Source: Sporocytophaga sp.
GTDB lineage: Bacteria > Bacteroidota > Bacteroidia > Cytophagales > Cytophagaceae
Direction: 5' to 3'
Assembly: GCF_017745095.1 (NCBI RefSeq)
Contig: NZ_JAGHZZ010000014.1
Span: 49,502 to 113,501, forward strand
DNA length: 64,000 nucleotides
In this document: positions 46,426-56,359 of the stretch, piece by piece
How the letters are laid out: each line of letters opens with the position of its first letter
How positions within the stretch are numbered: position 1 is the first letter of the stretch
Made by a program: the position numbers and the translations under genes
The notes under the pieces: model-generated
Told to the model about the DNA's origin: nothing
What the model saw: only the letters and a program-made list of their open reading frames with translations
Databases searched by the model: none

Positions 46426-46460
46426 AATAAGAAGGGCTCCTACTGGGAGCCCTTCTTATT
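46426..46460 (+). terminator. Strong rho-independent terminator of metK
   Basis: Fifteen-base perfect stem, AATAAGAAGGGCTCC (46426-46440) with GGAGCCCTTCTTATT (46446-46460), five-base loop, starting on the base after the stop codon. Confidence 0.92.
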
Positions 46461-46477
46461 TAAAGTCAGTAATAAAT

Positions 46478-46505
46478 AAAGCCTGTTCTTTTCAGATCAG
46501 GCTTT
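46478..46505 (-). terminator. Terminator of the HU gene
   Basis: AAAGCCTG / CAGGCTTT with a 12-base loop; on the minus strand a T-rich tail (TTTATTTATTA) follows. It is located just after the hup stop codon. Confidence 0.75.
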
Positions 46506-46513
46506 TTAATTAT

Positions 46514-46786
46514 TTATTTTACTTTTTTAGCTAGATCAGCACCTGCTTTGAATTTTACAACTTTCTTAGCTTTGATCTGGATAGTTTTACCAGTTTGTGG
46601 GTTTCTACCAGTTCTTGCTGCTCTTTTAGCTACAGAGAAAGTACCAAATCCAATGATGATAACTTTATCTCCTTTTTTCAAAGTTTTAGAAGCTGCACTT
46701 AGAAATGCATCAAGTGCTCTTTTTGAATCAGCCTTAGTTAGTTTTGACTCAGCTGCGATTGCGTCGATTAATTCTGCTTTGTTCAT
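46514..46786 (-). CDS. hup: HU family DNA-binding protein
   Basis: Nucleoid-associated dimeric DNA-bending protein. The 90-residue protein has MNKAELIDAIAAESKLTKAD, GFGTFSVAKRAARTGRNPQTG and IKAKKVVKFKAG; the RNPQTG arm tip with the intercalating proline is intact. A full-consensus promoter lies 37 bases upstream and a terminator directly downstream, so it is a single-gene unit. Confidence 0.97.
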   Translation of the reverse strand: MNKAELIDAIAAESKLTKADSKRALDAFLSAASKTLKKGDKVIIIGFGTFSVAKRAARTGRNPQTGKTIQIKAKKVVKFKAGADLAKKVK

Positions 46787-47150
46787 TTTTTTAAAAATTT
46801 AACTTGTGTTTAAAATCTTATGTCAAAATTATATGAATTCCAGTATTGTACAATAGTTTTACACAAAAATATATCGAAATGTTGATAACTTTTTTCATTT
46901 AATGATCAGCATTCATAGGGTATACAGATATTTCAAAACTCGAAACATACGTCGAAACAGGGTTACAGGTTGTGGAAAACTTGAATTGCTTATCAACAAA
47001 GGAATCCAGGGAGCAATTTTAAAAGGTTCAAGCTGAACAACAAACCAGGCAATAAATACAATTTAAAACACTCATTTAGAGTATTTTATAAGCAAAAAAT
47101 AGTACTATTAAATGAATTATATTTCTCTACAAACTCATTCAAAACAGATT
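46787..47150. other. 364-base gene-free region with DnaA-box-like 9-mers
   Basis: No ORF of note. Besides the hup promoter it holds four 9-mers each one mismatch from the DnaA box TTATNCACA: TTTTACACA at 46857-46865 (+), TTATCAACA at 46880-46888 (-), TTTTCCACA at 46971-46979 (-) and TTATCAACA at 46990-46998 (+). A direct repeat TCGAAACA occurs at 46940-46947 and 46952-46959. The segment from 47040 to 47150 is strongly AT-rich, as a DNA unwinding element would be. This could be an origin-like or DnaA-titrating site, or chance in AT-rich DNA. Confidence 0.4.
46824..46853 (-). promoter_or_regulatory. hup promoter
   Basis: On the minus strand, TTG (46853-46851), a 19-base spacer and TAATTTTG (46831-46824) give a complete Bacteroidetes promoter match, predicting a leader of about 30 bases. 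Confidence 0.75.
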
Positions 47151-50100
47151 TTAAAAATCATATCCAAAAGTGAAATAGAATAATGGAGATTGAACCACAT
47201 TATTTTTAACGCCCCATGCTACATCTACTTTTACATAATATCCCAACAATAAGGTTCTTGCTCCGAAACCATACCCTACTAGGAATGGATTCACATAGTT
47301 TCTTACCTGAGCTGTAAATGGATTGCCATTTCCTCCGGCAACAGTAGTGTTAATACTGTTATCTTTACTAAATGGCGTATCGCCCGTCCAGGCAGATCCA
47401 GCGTCGGTAAAGGCTACTAACTGAAAATTTCTTAAAAATGAAGAGGATATTGGTTGTCTGTAAATTGCTCTAAATGGAATACGTAATTCAGCATTCATGA
47501 GCACATAGCGCGAGCCAAACTGTGAATTATATATAAACCCTCTCATTGGCATTGAGTACTCAATGAAAAGCAAATCAGAGTTGTTTTTAAACTGAGATAT
47601 CGCTAAAGGGCTATTAGGAGATGAATTATCTGTTGAGTTAAACAACCAGTTATCCATTCCTCCAAGTAAAAAGTTTTTCTTGGCATTACCAGTAAAGGCC
47701 CCGCCTGCGACACGGGCCGCCAGAACAATTTCTTTATAAATTCTCTGATACCTTCTAAGATCTAGATTGATTTTACCAAAATTGTTGGAAGAGGAGCCAT
47801 CTGCCATGTACTGCTCTGCGCTAAAAATAAATCTCGTTCCTTCAATCATATTCAAGCCAAGCTTTATTGTATTATCATATACAAAGCTGAGATTAAGTCC
47901 CTGATACCCCTGTGTAATATCTTTAGAAGTCATTTCGGTAACAGATCTTCGGGTAAAAGCTACAAAAGGAGTAAGACTAAGCCTGGAATATACTGAAAAA
48001 GGATAGGAGGCAGTAAACGCCAATTTATTTAGAGTATATATCTGCGAAGACGTTGACTCATTTGAAGCAAAAAGATTTTTTCTATCATACCTAACTTTAA
48101 GATCAACTCTTTTCTTTAGATAAATATATTCACCGAATATATTATTAGTTTTTAAATCCGCCACCCCAAAAGCTCCAACGTTTATTCTATGATTACCCAG
48201 AACATCAGACATTTGCCCTTCAAGTAATATTCCCAATCCTCTCAACGGATCTATAAGTATTGTGGAAATGACATTATCTATACCAAAAAAATTTCTATAT
48301 GGATATGGTCCAAGAAAAGAAGTTTTTTTCTGTAATTGATTTTTATTAATTGTATCAGCAGGTTCTTCCTTTAAAGGAGCCCCGGCTATTCTGCCTTTAT
48401 CAGTGGTATCCTTCAATTCAGATTCGAATCGGAACTCATCCAGATTTATTTCTTTAACCTTTTCCTTTGAATTAAATTCAAATTCCTGTTTCTCTGATCT
48501 GGTTATCTTATCGTCTGCTTTCTCTTCAATTTGAGAAGAAGATGGTTCTAATCTTGTAAAAACAGAATCAAGGTTGTAGTGAGGAAAAAAGTAAGCTCTT
48601 TCTTTCCCTCCGATTCTATTTATAGTTACCAGATTATTATTAGCACTTGATATATGGAAAGATTTAATATTATATAAAAAAGCTGACTTCCTGGAAAGCT
48701 TTTTATCAGTTAGGTTCAGACTGTATAAATTATCAATTTTATCGTCATCAGAAATAAATAAAACAGAATTTGAAGATTTTACAAATACAGGCTGGATAAC
48801 ATTGATATCATTTGTAAGCCTCACTAGTTTATTACTTCCATTAAACTTAAATAAGGAATATTGTTCCAAAGGTTTATAGATTTCCTTTTTTGGAAGAACA
48901 AGTGTATCAGAACTCCTGTTTGATGCAAATATGACCTCTTTAGTTGTTCCGTAGAAAGATGGAGAAAGATCATCAAAGATGTCATTAGTAATTTGCTTCA
49001 TCCCCCCTCGAGCATTGTCCATTAGAAACAAATCTGTCTGCCCATCCTTATCAGCACTGAATATTATCGCAGTTCCATCTTCAGAAAAAGCAAAATCAAA
49101 AACATGTTTGAAATATGTTATCTTCTTTTTTACCTTATCTCCGGTTTTTAAATTGTGTATCTCCAAATAAGTCTTGTCGCTTTTTGTATAGATAAATGCT
49201 AGTTCATCTTCAGATTTCCAGGCAAAGGTTGGATTGTGGGTATCAAAGTCGCGTTGCGCACTTCTTGTACCTCCCTTTCTTATAGATTTTGAATCTTTTT
49301 TTCCTTTCTCTGTAATTTCTACCGCAAACAAATGATATTTTCCATCCTGAAATTTCACAAATGCCATTCTATTACCCTTAGGATTTACCTTCACTACACT
49401 TAAGGCATTCTTTTTAGAAGAATTTAATCTTAAATATTTGTCCTCCTGTGGCTCTTTATACTCCTTTTTCAGATTATTATTTATACCTAAGTAAAAGTTT
49501 CTGAATTCTGCTAAAAAAATTGAATAAGGAATGCCCAGAGTACTTTCTATGGCCGCTTCTTCGTTTCTTACAATTCGAGTTAAGTTTAACAGGTTAGGTA
49601 CAGTATAAAGGCCGTATTTTTCAACTATGTAATTCCAGATACCATGTCCAGCAAGTTCAGCTTCTCTTCCTGTCAAAGCAGCAGGAACTTTATATTTTTT
49701 TTTCTCCAATGCTCCTCTTACATGAGAATTCATATAGGGAGAGTTACCATACGCAACGTAGGCGGCAAGTCCTCTGATGTACCACTCAGGTAATGAAAGC
49801 AAATAAGAACTCTGAACTACATCTTTAAGACTACCACCATACATCATTACATTCAGAAGTATTTTGGTAATGCCATATGTAATCTCCTTTTTAAAATCTA
49901 CCTGGCTTCCTTTATAAGATACCTCAATTCGTGATTTGACAAAACTTGTATTCCCACCAACTACTACAAGATCTTCTCCCAGGCCAATATTACTTTGCTC
50001 ACTCTTTTGAGGGGAAGTGTAAACAATCATCCTGATTCGATCATATGGTGTAAAGCCAATTAGCTCAATTACCCTTTCTAGCTCCTCTTCTGCATACCTG

Positions 50101-50285
50101 CCAGCGCTTTGAGCAAGCTCCATATCACCCTCGTTGTAGAATATTTCAAAGTTGTGAGTTGTAAAAACTCTCCACTTAAAGCTTTTATATTGGATTCTGT
50201 TTTTACCAAACTGATCTACGTAAGCCTGAGAATAAGCAGTTGATATTAAAAACAATGAGAGGAACCAGATATAAATAAAACGCAT
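47151..50285 (-). CDS. Large TolB-like propeller plus outer-membrane barrel protein
   Basis: Unknown function. The 1044-residue exported protein has a signal peptide (to about residue 19), then an N-terminal region (about 35-270) laid out like a gluzincin peptidase, with LPEWYIRGLAAYVAYG at 165-180 resembling the part after the zinc motif; the expected HExxH position reads KEITYGITK, so it is probably inactive. A WD40-like PD40/TolB propeller follows (about 290-570; DLFLMDNARGGMKQITND, RSDTLVLPKKEIY), then a charged linker and a C-terminal Omp85-like barrel (about 690-1044; GLNMIEGTRF, FLLGGMDNWLF, FTDAGSAWTG) ending in aromatic FTFGYDF. Eight bases downstream of the FAD oxidoreductase gene. 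Confidence 0.85.
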   Translation of the reverse strand: MRFIYIWFLSLFLISTAYSQAYVDQFGKNRIQYKSFKWRVFTTHNFEIFYNEGDMELAQSAGRYAEEELERVIELIGFTPYDRIRMIVYTSPQKSEQSNIGLGEDLVVVGGNTSFVKSRIEVSYKGSQVDFKKEITYGITKILLNVMMYGGSLKDVVQSSYLLSLPEWYIRGLAAYVAYGNSPYMNSHVRGALEKKKYKVPAALTGREAELAGHGIWNYIVEKYGLYTVPNLLNLTRIVRNEEAAIESTLGIPYSIFLAEFRNFYLGINNNLKKEYKEPQEDKYLRLNSSKKNALSVVKVNPKGNRMAFVKFQDGKYHLFAVEITEKGKKDSKSIRKGGTRSAQRDFDTHNPTFAWKSEDELAFIYTKSDKTYLEIHNLKTGDKVKKKITYFKHVFDFAFSEDGTAIIFSADKDGQTDLFLMDNARGGMKQITNDIFDDLSPSFYGTTKEVIFASNRSSDTLVLPKKEIYKPLEQYSLFKFNGSNKLVRLTNDINVIQPVFVKSSNSVLFISDDDKIDNLYSLNLTDKKLSRKSAFLYNIKSFHISSANNNLVTINRIGGKERAYFFPHYNLDSVFTRLEPSSSQIEEKADDKITRSEKQEFEFNSKEKVKEINLDEFRFESELKDTTDKGRIAGAPLKEEPADTINKNQLQKKTSFLGPYPYRNFFGIDNVISTILIDPLRGLGILLEGQMSDVLGNHRINVGAFGVADLKTNNIFGEYIYLKKRVDLKVRYDRKNLFASNESTSSQIYTLNKLAFTASYPFSVYSRLSLTPFVAFTRRSVTEMTSKDITQGYQGLNLSFVYDNTIKLGLNMIEGTRFIFSAEQYMADGSSSNNFGKINLDLRRYQRIYKEIVLAARVAGGAFTGNAKKNFLLGGMDNWLFNSTDNSSPNSPLAISQFKNNSDLLFIEYSMPMRGFIYNSQFGSRYVLMNAELRIPFRAIYRQPISSSFLRNFQLVAFTDAGSAWTGDTPFSKDNSINTTVAGGNGNPFTAQVRNYVNPFLVGYGFGARTLLLGYYVKVDVAWGVKNNVVQSPLFYFTFGYDF

Positions 50286-50293
50286 AATATATA

Positions 50294-51355
50294 TTAGCCA
50301 ATATGGCGATAAAAGAATGATTCAAACCTAGATATATTAACTTCATTATCTAGCGGTTTATTTTCTTCTAAAAAAGAAAATAACTGCTCTGCAAAATATG
50401 GTGCCAAACTTATCCCTTTTGTTCCTAAGCCATTAAATATTGCCAGCTCTGGATATTTGGGATGTAATCCTAATATTGGTCTCCGGTCACTTGTAGATGG
50501 CCGGATTCCAGCTTCCTGTCTTACATATTCAAAATCAAAACTTACAAGTTCTTTTAGTTTATGCTCGATTTCTTCTCTGGCCTTTTGGGTAACCTCGTCT
50601 GTCAAATCTTTCCAATCATATGTAGACCCGGCCTTTAAATTTCCATTATGTAATGGAACAACAAATACGCCTTTGCTAATAATCTGCTTCAAAGGGAATT
50701 GAGATTTTAATGTTAAAACCTCCCCTTTCACAGGTATATATGGAATCCAATTAAAATATGGGTTAAATTGATTCAGAAATCCTTCAGCGAAAATAACTTT
50801 CCTTGCCTTGTAATTGCCCCAGGTTACACCTTCATTTTCAAATACAAGGTCAGAGCAATTGAACCTTTCACTGATAATACTTTCCCTTTGCTCAAAATAT
50901 TTAAATGCTGCAGAAAGCAATGTTACTGTATCTACATAACCTCCTTTAAAAAGACTTAGACCGCCAAAATGTTTGTTTTTATTAATAGGAAAATCATCTG
51001 ATGAGGTAACCACCCTGGAAAATTTATTATAGGCTTCGTCAGAATGGCTTACCCAGTGATTTTGTTCTTCAATAGAACCAAATGGTCGGAAAATAGGCAA
51101 TGGATGAAAAAAGTTTGCATCCAGGTCCTTCTCCATTCCAGGGTAAAATTCATTTAAAAAAGGGAATAACAACTCAGCCTTCCACGTCTTTACCATCCTC
51201 TTTCCAGTAATCGGATTAAAAATTCCCGCTGCAACTTTTGAAGAGTTATTACTACCTCCATCAACTATGAGTATTTTAAGACCCTTTTTTATTAATGTAT
51301 ATCCTAATACTGAGCCTGCAATGCCCTGTCCAACTATAATATAATCATAAATCAT
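50294..51355 (-). CDS. FAD-dependent oxidoreductase (DAO family)
   Basis: D-amino-acid-oxidase-fold flavoprotein of unknown substrate. I start it at the ATG at 51355 (MIYDYIIVGQGIAGS, 353 residues), since GxGxxG motifs normally sit close to the N-terminus; an ATG at 51373 adds six residues. The dinucleotide motif is VGQGIAGS, followed by VAAGIFNPITGKRMVKTW, a central substrate domain and the C-terminal second flavin contact GIRPSTSDRRPILG with NGLGTKGISLAP. This looks like the MnmC C-terminal/glycine-oxidase subgroup, but tRNA activity is not implied. Confidence 0.87.
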   Translation of the reverse strand: MIYDYIIVGQGIAGSVLGYTLIKKGLKILIVDGGSNNSSKVAAGIFNPITGKRMVKTWKAELLFPFLNEFYPGMEKDLDANFFHPLPIFRPFGSIEEQNHWVSHSDEAYNKFSRVVTSSDDFPINKNKHFGGLSLFKGGYVDTVTLLSAAFKYFEQRESIISERFNCSDLVFENEGVTWGNYKARKVIFAEGFLNQFNPYFNWIPYIPVKGEVLTLKSQFPLKQIISKGVFVVPLHNGNLKAGSTYDWKDLTDEVTQKAREEIEHKLKELVSFDFEYVRQEAGIRPSTSDRRPILGLHPKYPELAIFNGLGTKGISLAPYFAEQLFSFLEENKPLDNEVNISRFESFFYRHIG

Positions 51356-51657
51356 TCGGTAATTTAAATACATTTATCAGGAATATTGGCATTTGCAATC
51401 TCAATTTTATCTGTAAAAAAAACATCAGTTTTTATCCAAAAATAAATCTGTAAATAATTCTGAAACCCAGTTTTCAACGGGTGAAGTCTATTTTTAGTAT
51501 TTTTGGCTGATTACCATCTGGCAATTCTCATCTGTCCGCCTCCTTATTATTTTTCATCTTAAAAATTTAAAAAAATAATAAGTATTAAATACGACCGTTT
51601 ACAAAATCGTCTGACTTTTTTTCAGATAATTTTATTGTTAACACAATTTTTAAGATA
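51356..51657. other. 302-base divergent intergenic region with two opposite -7 elements
   Basis: Between the FAD oxidoreductase (minus) and the first porU (plus). It contains TATTTTTG at 51498-51505 on the plus strand and TATTTTTG at 51444-51437 on the minus strand, each an exact TAnnTTTG match pointing to its own gene, but neither has a TTG at the right spacing. No ORF or RNA gene is visible. The plus-strand element would give porU1 a leader of about 145 bases. Confidence 0.45.
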
Positions 51658-54600
51658 ATGAAATTCATTCGATTACTTTTAATCTTTTTATTAACATATT
51701 CTTTCCAGAGCATTGCCCAACATAGCAATCCTAGGATAAGAATAACATGGGGCAAGCCGGTTAATTTACAAACTAAGGATAAAGGGATAACAGTTCCTGA
51801 CTTCTCCTCTGCTTACCATCTCGAGAATCAAGGTTTTCTCCCTTCCTATCATATCCAAATCTATGATGAAATAGTAGAAGAATTCGAAGTTATAGCTGAT
51901 TCTATTGAAACATTAGATACTGAAACGATGGAGTTTATCAAAGGGATAGCTAAGGATAAATTTGAAACTATAATCTCCATAAGTTATTTCAAAGGCAAGC
52001 CAGTCAGTGATATTTTCATTGTTCCAATACTGACTACGTCTGGTTCATACATGAGACTTAGAACCTTTTTTTACAATTATAAAAGCAGTAAAAAAAATTT
52101 AATTTCGACTAGTCCGACAAAAATTACCAGGAGAGGCAACTATACTAAGCTCGCTGCTGCTGCATCTAACTCAGTGCTTGCCAATGGAAGTTGGTTTAAA
52201 CTTAGCATTTCTAATTCAGGAGTATTTAAACTTGATTATAATTTTCTTCTAAACATAGGCCTCAATCCATCAAGTATTAATCCCAGAGAACTTAAAATAT
52301 ATGGAAATGGAGGAGGCATGCTTCCTCAAAACAACTCAACGCCCAGGTATGATGATCTTGTTGAAAATGCAATATACGTTTACGGAGAAAACGATGGAAA
52401 ATTTGATCCTCAAGATTATATTTTATTCTATGGAGTTGGTCCACATGTGTGGAGATATAATGAAATTGAAAAATCGTTCAATCACTCATACAATCTATAT
52501 TCAGATTTTTCTTATTACTTTCTAACAACAGACTCTGGAGATGGGCTTCGAATCAGCAATCAGGCCTCTTTAGATGGAGCTTCTGTTTCAATCGAACAAT
52601 TTGATGAAAGGTATTTCTTTGAAAAAGATGAAGCTCAGGTAATGACTACACCTTGGGTACCGAGTGGCAGACTCTGGATAGGTGATATATTCAACTATAA
52701 TTTACAAAATACTTATAATTATGATGCAACTGGTATTATACCTAATAGTGACATATTACTCAGATCTGCATCCATAGGCAGATCTTCTACACGTAGTTCA
52801 TTCAATGTTTCCTTAAATAACACTCATGTAGGAACACATGAATTTACGAGATATTTTGAAGATCCTTACGCTGACTATCCCTATTTGGGAGAATATAAAG
52901 TTGATACATGGAAAATTAATAGCTCTAATATTCAGGGAACCAATTTTTCAATTAAATATTCATTCAACAAAAACGGCAAAACAGAAGCAAAAGGTTATCT
53001 TGATTTTTTCGAAATTTTTATTCAAAAAAAACTCCGTATCTATGGTGATCAAACAGCTTTCAGATCTTTACCAAGCTTAAATAATATCATATCAGAATAT
53101 CGTATTGATAACACTAATAATTCTGAATTTATCTGGGATATTACAGATCCTCTTTTTGTTAAAAACCAAGACTATAACTTTAATTCCGAACAATCCTCTT
53201 TCTCTGCAAATTCATCAATATTAAAAGAATACATTATATTCAGGCCTATTAACCTTAATGCTCCAAATTTCGAAGGTAAGATTGAGAATCAGAACTTACA
53301 CGGCTTCACGGAAGCAGGCATACCAGACAATCTAATAATTACAACGGAAGAATTTTTAAGGCCTGCACATGAACTTGCTCAATATCATAAAGACTTTGAC
53401 AACATTGAATCCTATGTTGTTACAGTAAAGAATATATATAATGAATTTTCATCAGGAGCCCAGGATATTTGTGCTATAAGAGACTTTATCAAAATGGTCT
53501 ACGATAGAAGCAAGCCTGGTGACAGCCTTAGGTATGTTACCCTTTTTGGCGATTGCTCGCTGGATTATAAAAACAGAATACCTAACAATACAAACTTTGT
53601 CCCTATTTACGAATCTTATGAATCTCTAAATCCGGTGGATTCATATTCTTCAGATGATTTCTATGGATTCATGGATCCTAATGAAGGAGATTGGAATGAA
53701 AATCCCAACGTCAATGATAAAATGGAATTAGGTATAGGAAGACTTCCAGTCAAAACAGAAGCAGAAGCATATGAGATTTTACAAAAAATTAAACAATACA
53801 AATCAGACAAATCACTAGGTAAATGGCGGAACAACATTACATTAATAGCAGGGAATAAAAAAAGTACAGAGCCCAGCTACCAAAATAACGTATCTTTATC
53901 TTCAGCTGAATCACTGTCCCTTATTCTAAATCAAAAGGGGCCAAACTATAATATCAATAAAATTTATCTTCCAGCTTATCCTTTAACATATACACCATCT
54001 GGAGCAATTTGCCCGATGGTAAACGATCTTATAAAAAATGAATTTGACAAAGGCACATTCATTTTAAATTATGTAGGACATGGTAGCGAAACACAACTCA
54101 GTCAGGAAAATATTCTAAATACCTCTATTATTTCTGAACTAAAGAATCAATATCAACTGCCATTTATTATAGCAGCAACATGTCAGTTCGGACGATACGA
54201 TTTTCCTGGCATTCTCTCAGGTATTGAAACTGCATTTCTTAATAGAGAAGGTGGTTCCATAGGATCTCTAGCACCTAGCAGACCGGTTATTTCTACTACA
54301 AATCACCAAATCAATAAAGCCTTTTATGAAACAGTATTTCTAAAGAACCGTTCTCGATTCTTAACACTTGGAGACATTATTCTTCTAACAAAAAATAATA
54401 GTACAAGCGGTATCAATAACAGAAGTTATGCTTTGATCGGAGATCCTTGTCTTACTTTAAATTATCCTAAGGAGGAAATTTTAATCACGAAAATAAACGG
54501 ACAAAACTTCGGAGAAATAACAGATACATTAAAAGCACTGCAAAAAGTTAAGTTAGAAGGGGAGATTCAATCAGAAGGAAAAATTATTTCTGATTATAAT

Positions 54601-55542
54601 GGAGAATTAAACCTACGACTCTTTGACAAAGAGACCACCGTCGCAACGCTCGAAAGTCCAGTTACGAACTTCAACGTACAAAACACCCTTATCTATGACG
54701 GATCTGCCTCTCTAAAGAATGGTAAGTTTGCAATTGAGTTTATAATTCCAAAAGATATTTCCTATCAATGCAACAAAGGCAAAATCAGCCTATACGGAAG
54801 TAATTCTCCTAAACTAGGAGACGGGGCTGGCTCCTTAACAAATATTATTATCGGAGGAGCTAATAAAAATGCGGTTGATGACATTACACCTCCGGTCATC
54901 AAAGCTTATATGAATGATGAGTCGTTTGTCTTCGGGGGAATTACAAATTCTAATCCAAAACTCATTGTTAATTTATTTGATGAAAGTGGAATAAACCTCG
55001 CTTCGTCAGGTATTGGTCACGAGATTTCTTTGATTTTAGATAATTCGAATGAGCCTATCAGTTTAAATGAATTTTATACAACTAAATTGGATAGTTACAA
55101 AAATGGAACTGTTACATTTAATTTGAGAAATCTAACACCCGGGAATCATTCAATTAAAATAAAAGCATGGGACACTTATAATAACTCTTCCGATACATAT
55201 CTTGAATTTGTTGTTGTAAACAACGAAGATATTGACCTATCACATATTTTGAATTACCCTAACCCCTTCACCACTCACACTGAATTCCACTTTGATCACA
55301 ACAGATCAGGCGATGACATTGATGTGATGATTCAGATTTATACAGTGTCAGGTAAATTAATTAAAACCATATCAGAAAGATTCTATATCTCCCCTGCCCA
55401 TATTTCAAATCTATTTTGGAATGGGAGAGATGACTTCGGAGATAAAATAGGTAAAGGAGTATATGTATACAAAGTTTCGGTTAAATCTCTTTCTGACGGA
55501 AATCACAAATCAAAATTTCAGAAACTCCTTATTCTCAATTAA
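51658..55542 (+). CDS. porU: PorU-type T9SS sortase, copy 1
   Basis: Gingipain-like (C25) surface protease; PorU removes C-terminal sorting domains of T9SS cargo and attaches the cargo to anionic LPS. The 1294-residue protein has a signal peptide ending SIAQ, an N-terminal Ig-like region (about 22-175), a beta-rich pre-domain with LKIYGNGGGMLPQ and RYDDLVENAIYVYG, the C25 domain (about 545-930) with catalytic His808 in NYVGHGSE and Cys842 in AATCQFGRYD, then Ig-like modules and a C-terminal CTD-like domain (NYPNPF ... GKGVYVYK). It is 136 residues longer than P. gingivalis PorU (1158). A second full-length paralogue lies at 57347. Unlike that copy, this one is not next to porV. Confidence 0.9.
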   Translation: MKFIRLLLIFLLTYSFQSIAQHSNPRIRITWGKPVNLQTKDKGITVPDFSSAYHLENQGFLPSYHIQIYDEIVEEFEVIADSIETLDTETMEFIKGIAKDKFETIISISYFKGKPVSDIFIVPILTTSGSYMRLRTFFYNYKSSKKNLISTSPTKITRRGNYTKLAAAASNSVLANGSWFKLSISNSGVFKLDYNFLLNIGLNPSSINPRELKIYGNGGGMLPQNNSTPRYDDLVENAIYVYGENDGKFDPQDYILFYGVGPHVWRYNEIEKSFNHSYNLYSDFSYYFLTTDSGDGLRISNQASLDGASVSIEQFDERYFFEKDEAQVMTTPWVPSGRLWIGDIFNYNLQNTYNYDATGIIPNSDILLRSASIGRSSTRSSFNVSLNNTHVGTHEFTRYFEDPYADYPYLGEYKVDTWKINSSNIQGTNFSIKYSFNKNGKTEAKGYLDFFEIFIQKKLRIYGDQTAFRSLPSLNNIISEYRIDNTNNSEFIWDITDPLFVKNQDYNFNSEQSSFSANSSILKEYIIFRPINLNAPNFEGKIENQNLHGFTEAGIPDNLIITTEEFLRPAHELAQYHKDFDNIESYVVTVKNIYNEFSSGAQDICAIRDFIKMVYDRSKPGDSLRYVTLFGDCSLDYKNRIPNNTNFVPIYESYESLNPVDSYSSDDFYGFMDPNEGDWNENPNVNDKMELGIGRLPVKTEAEAYEILQKIKQYKSDKSLGKWRNNITLIAGNKKSTEPSYQNNVSLSSAESLSLILNQKGPNYNINKIYLPAYPLTYTPSGAICPMVNDLIKNEFDKGTFILNYVGHGSETQLSQENILNTSIISELKNQYQLPFIIAATCQFGRYDFPGILSGIETAFLNREGGSIGSLAPSRPVISTTNHQINKAFYETVFLKNRSRFLTLGDIILLTKNNSTSGINNRSYALIGDPCLTLNYPKEEILITKINGQNFGEITDTLKALQKVKLEGEIQSEGKIISDYNGELNLRLFDKETTVATLESPVTNFNVQNTLIYDGSASLKNGKFAIEFIIPKDISYQCNKGKISLYGSNSPKLGDGAGSLTNIIIGGANKNAVDDITPPVIKAYMNDESFVFGGITNSNPKLIVNLFDESGINLASSGIGHEISLILDNSNEPISLNEFYTTKLDSYKNGTVTFNLRNLTPGNHSIKIKAWDTYNNSSDTYLEFVVVNNEDIDLSHILNYPNPFTTHTEFHFDHNRSGDDIDVMIQIYTVSGKLIKTISERFYISPAHISNLFWNGRDDFGDKIGKGVYVYKVSVKSLSDGNHKSKFQKLLILN

Positions 55543-55711
55543 AATTTAGGGTCCATTAAATAAGTCGATTTAATTAACAAATCTTAATAAATATGGTCAA
55601 CTTAATAAAATAAGTTGGGATATACCTTTTCTAAAAAACATTTAACATTTTGAATGCTATTCCGATGAATATTGGTAATTTACAAATCGATTTTGCAAGT
55701 ACAACTCTAAA

Positions 55712-56359
55712 ATGATTCAGATCCACTCATTCGTATTTAATCCCTTTCAGGAAAATACTTATATTCTGTTCGATGAAACAAGGGAAGCCTTAATTATAGA
55801 TCCAGGCTGTTATGAAAAAGATGAGCAGGGAGAACTTACTGCTTTTACTAAATCAAAAAATTTAAAAGTAAAAGCTTTAATTAATACTCATTGTCATGTA
55901 GATCACGTTTTAGGTAATGGTTTTGTAAAAGATCATTACAAAGTAGAGCTGGGTATACATCCTATAGAGTTAAGCCTTTTAAGAGCAGTAAAAAGTTATG
56001 CATTCAATTATGGATTTGCCGCGTATCATGGCACAGAGCCTGAGTATTACCTGAATGAAGGAGACAAAGTAAAATTCGGAAATTCAGAATTGGAGGTTCT
56101 ATTTGTACCAGGTCATTCCCCTGGACATATCGCATTTTACAGCAAGGAGCAAGCCTTTTGCATAGCAGGAGATGTTCTTTTTAACAGAAGTGTCGGAAGA
56201 ACGGACCTTCCAGGAGGAAATTTTGAAACATTGATTAACAGTATTCATACAAAGCTTTTCGCTCTTCCGGATAATACAAGAATATTTCCCGGTCATGGTC
56301 CTTACACCACAATTGGAGAAGAAAAACGTTACAATCCTTATTGTGCAATAATAAAATGA
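55712..56359 (+). CDS. MBL-fold metallo-hydrolase (glyoxalase II-like)
   Basis: Metallo-beta-lactamase-fold hydrolase, probably a thioesterase of the glyoxalase II group. The 215-residue protein has NTHCHVDHVLG (HxHxDH), VPGHSPGHIAFYS, GDVLFNRSVGRTDLPGG (bridging Asp) and FPGHGPYTTIGEEKRYNPY, so all metal ligands are kept. Its stop overlaps the pssA start (ATGA). The location between the two porU copies is probably the ancestral pssA neighbourhood rather than a T9SS function. Confidence 0.92.
   Translation: MIQIHSFVFNPFQENTYILFDETREALIIDPGCYEKDEQGELTAFTKSKNLKVKALINTHCHVDHVLGNGFVKDHYKVELGIHPIELSLLRAVKSYAFNYGFAAYHGTEPEYYLNEGDKVKFGNSELEVLFVPGHSPGHIAFYSKEQAFCIAGDVLFNRSVGRTDLPGGNFETLINSIHTKLFALPDNTRIFPGHGPYTTIGEEKRYNPYCAIIK

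Noticed and set aside
47280..50200. 47151-50285 protein as an active zinc metalloprotease
   Set aside because: The HExxH residues are missing at the expected position (KEITYGITK), so activity is not supported.
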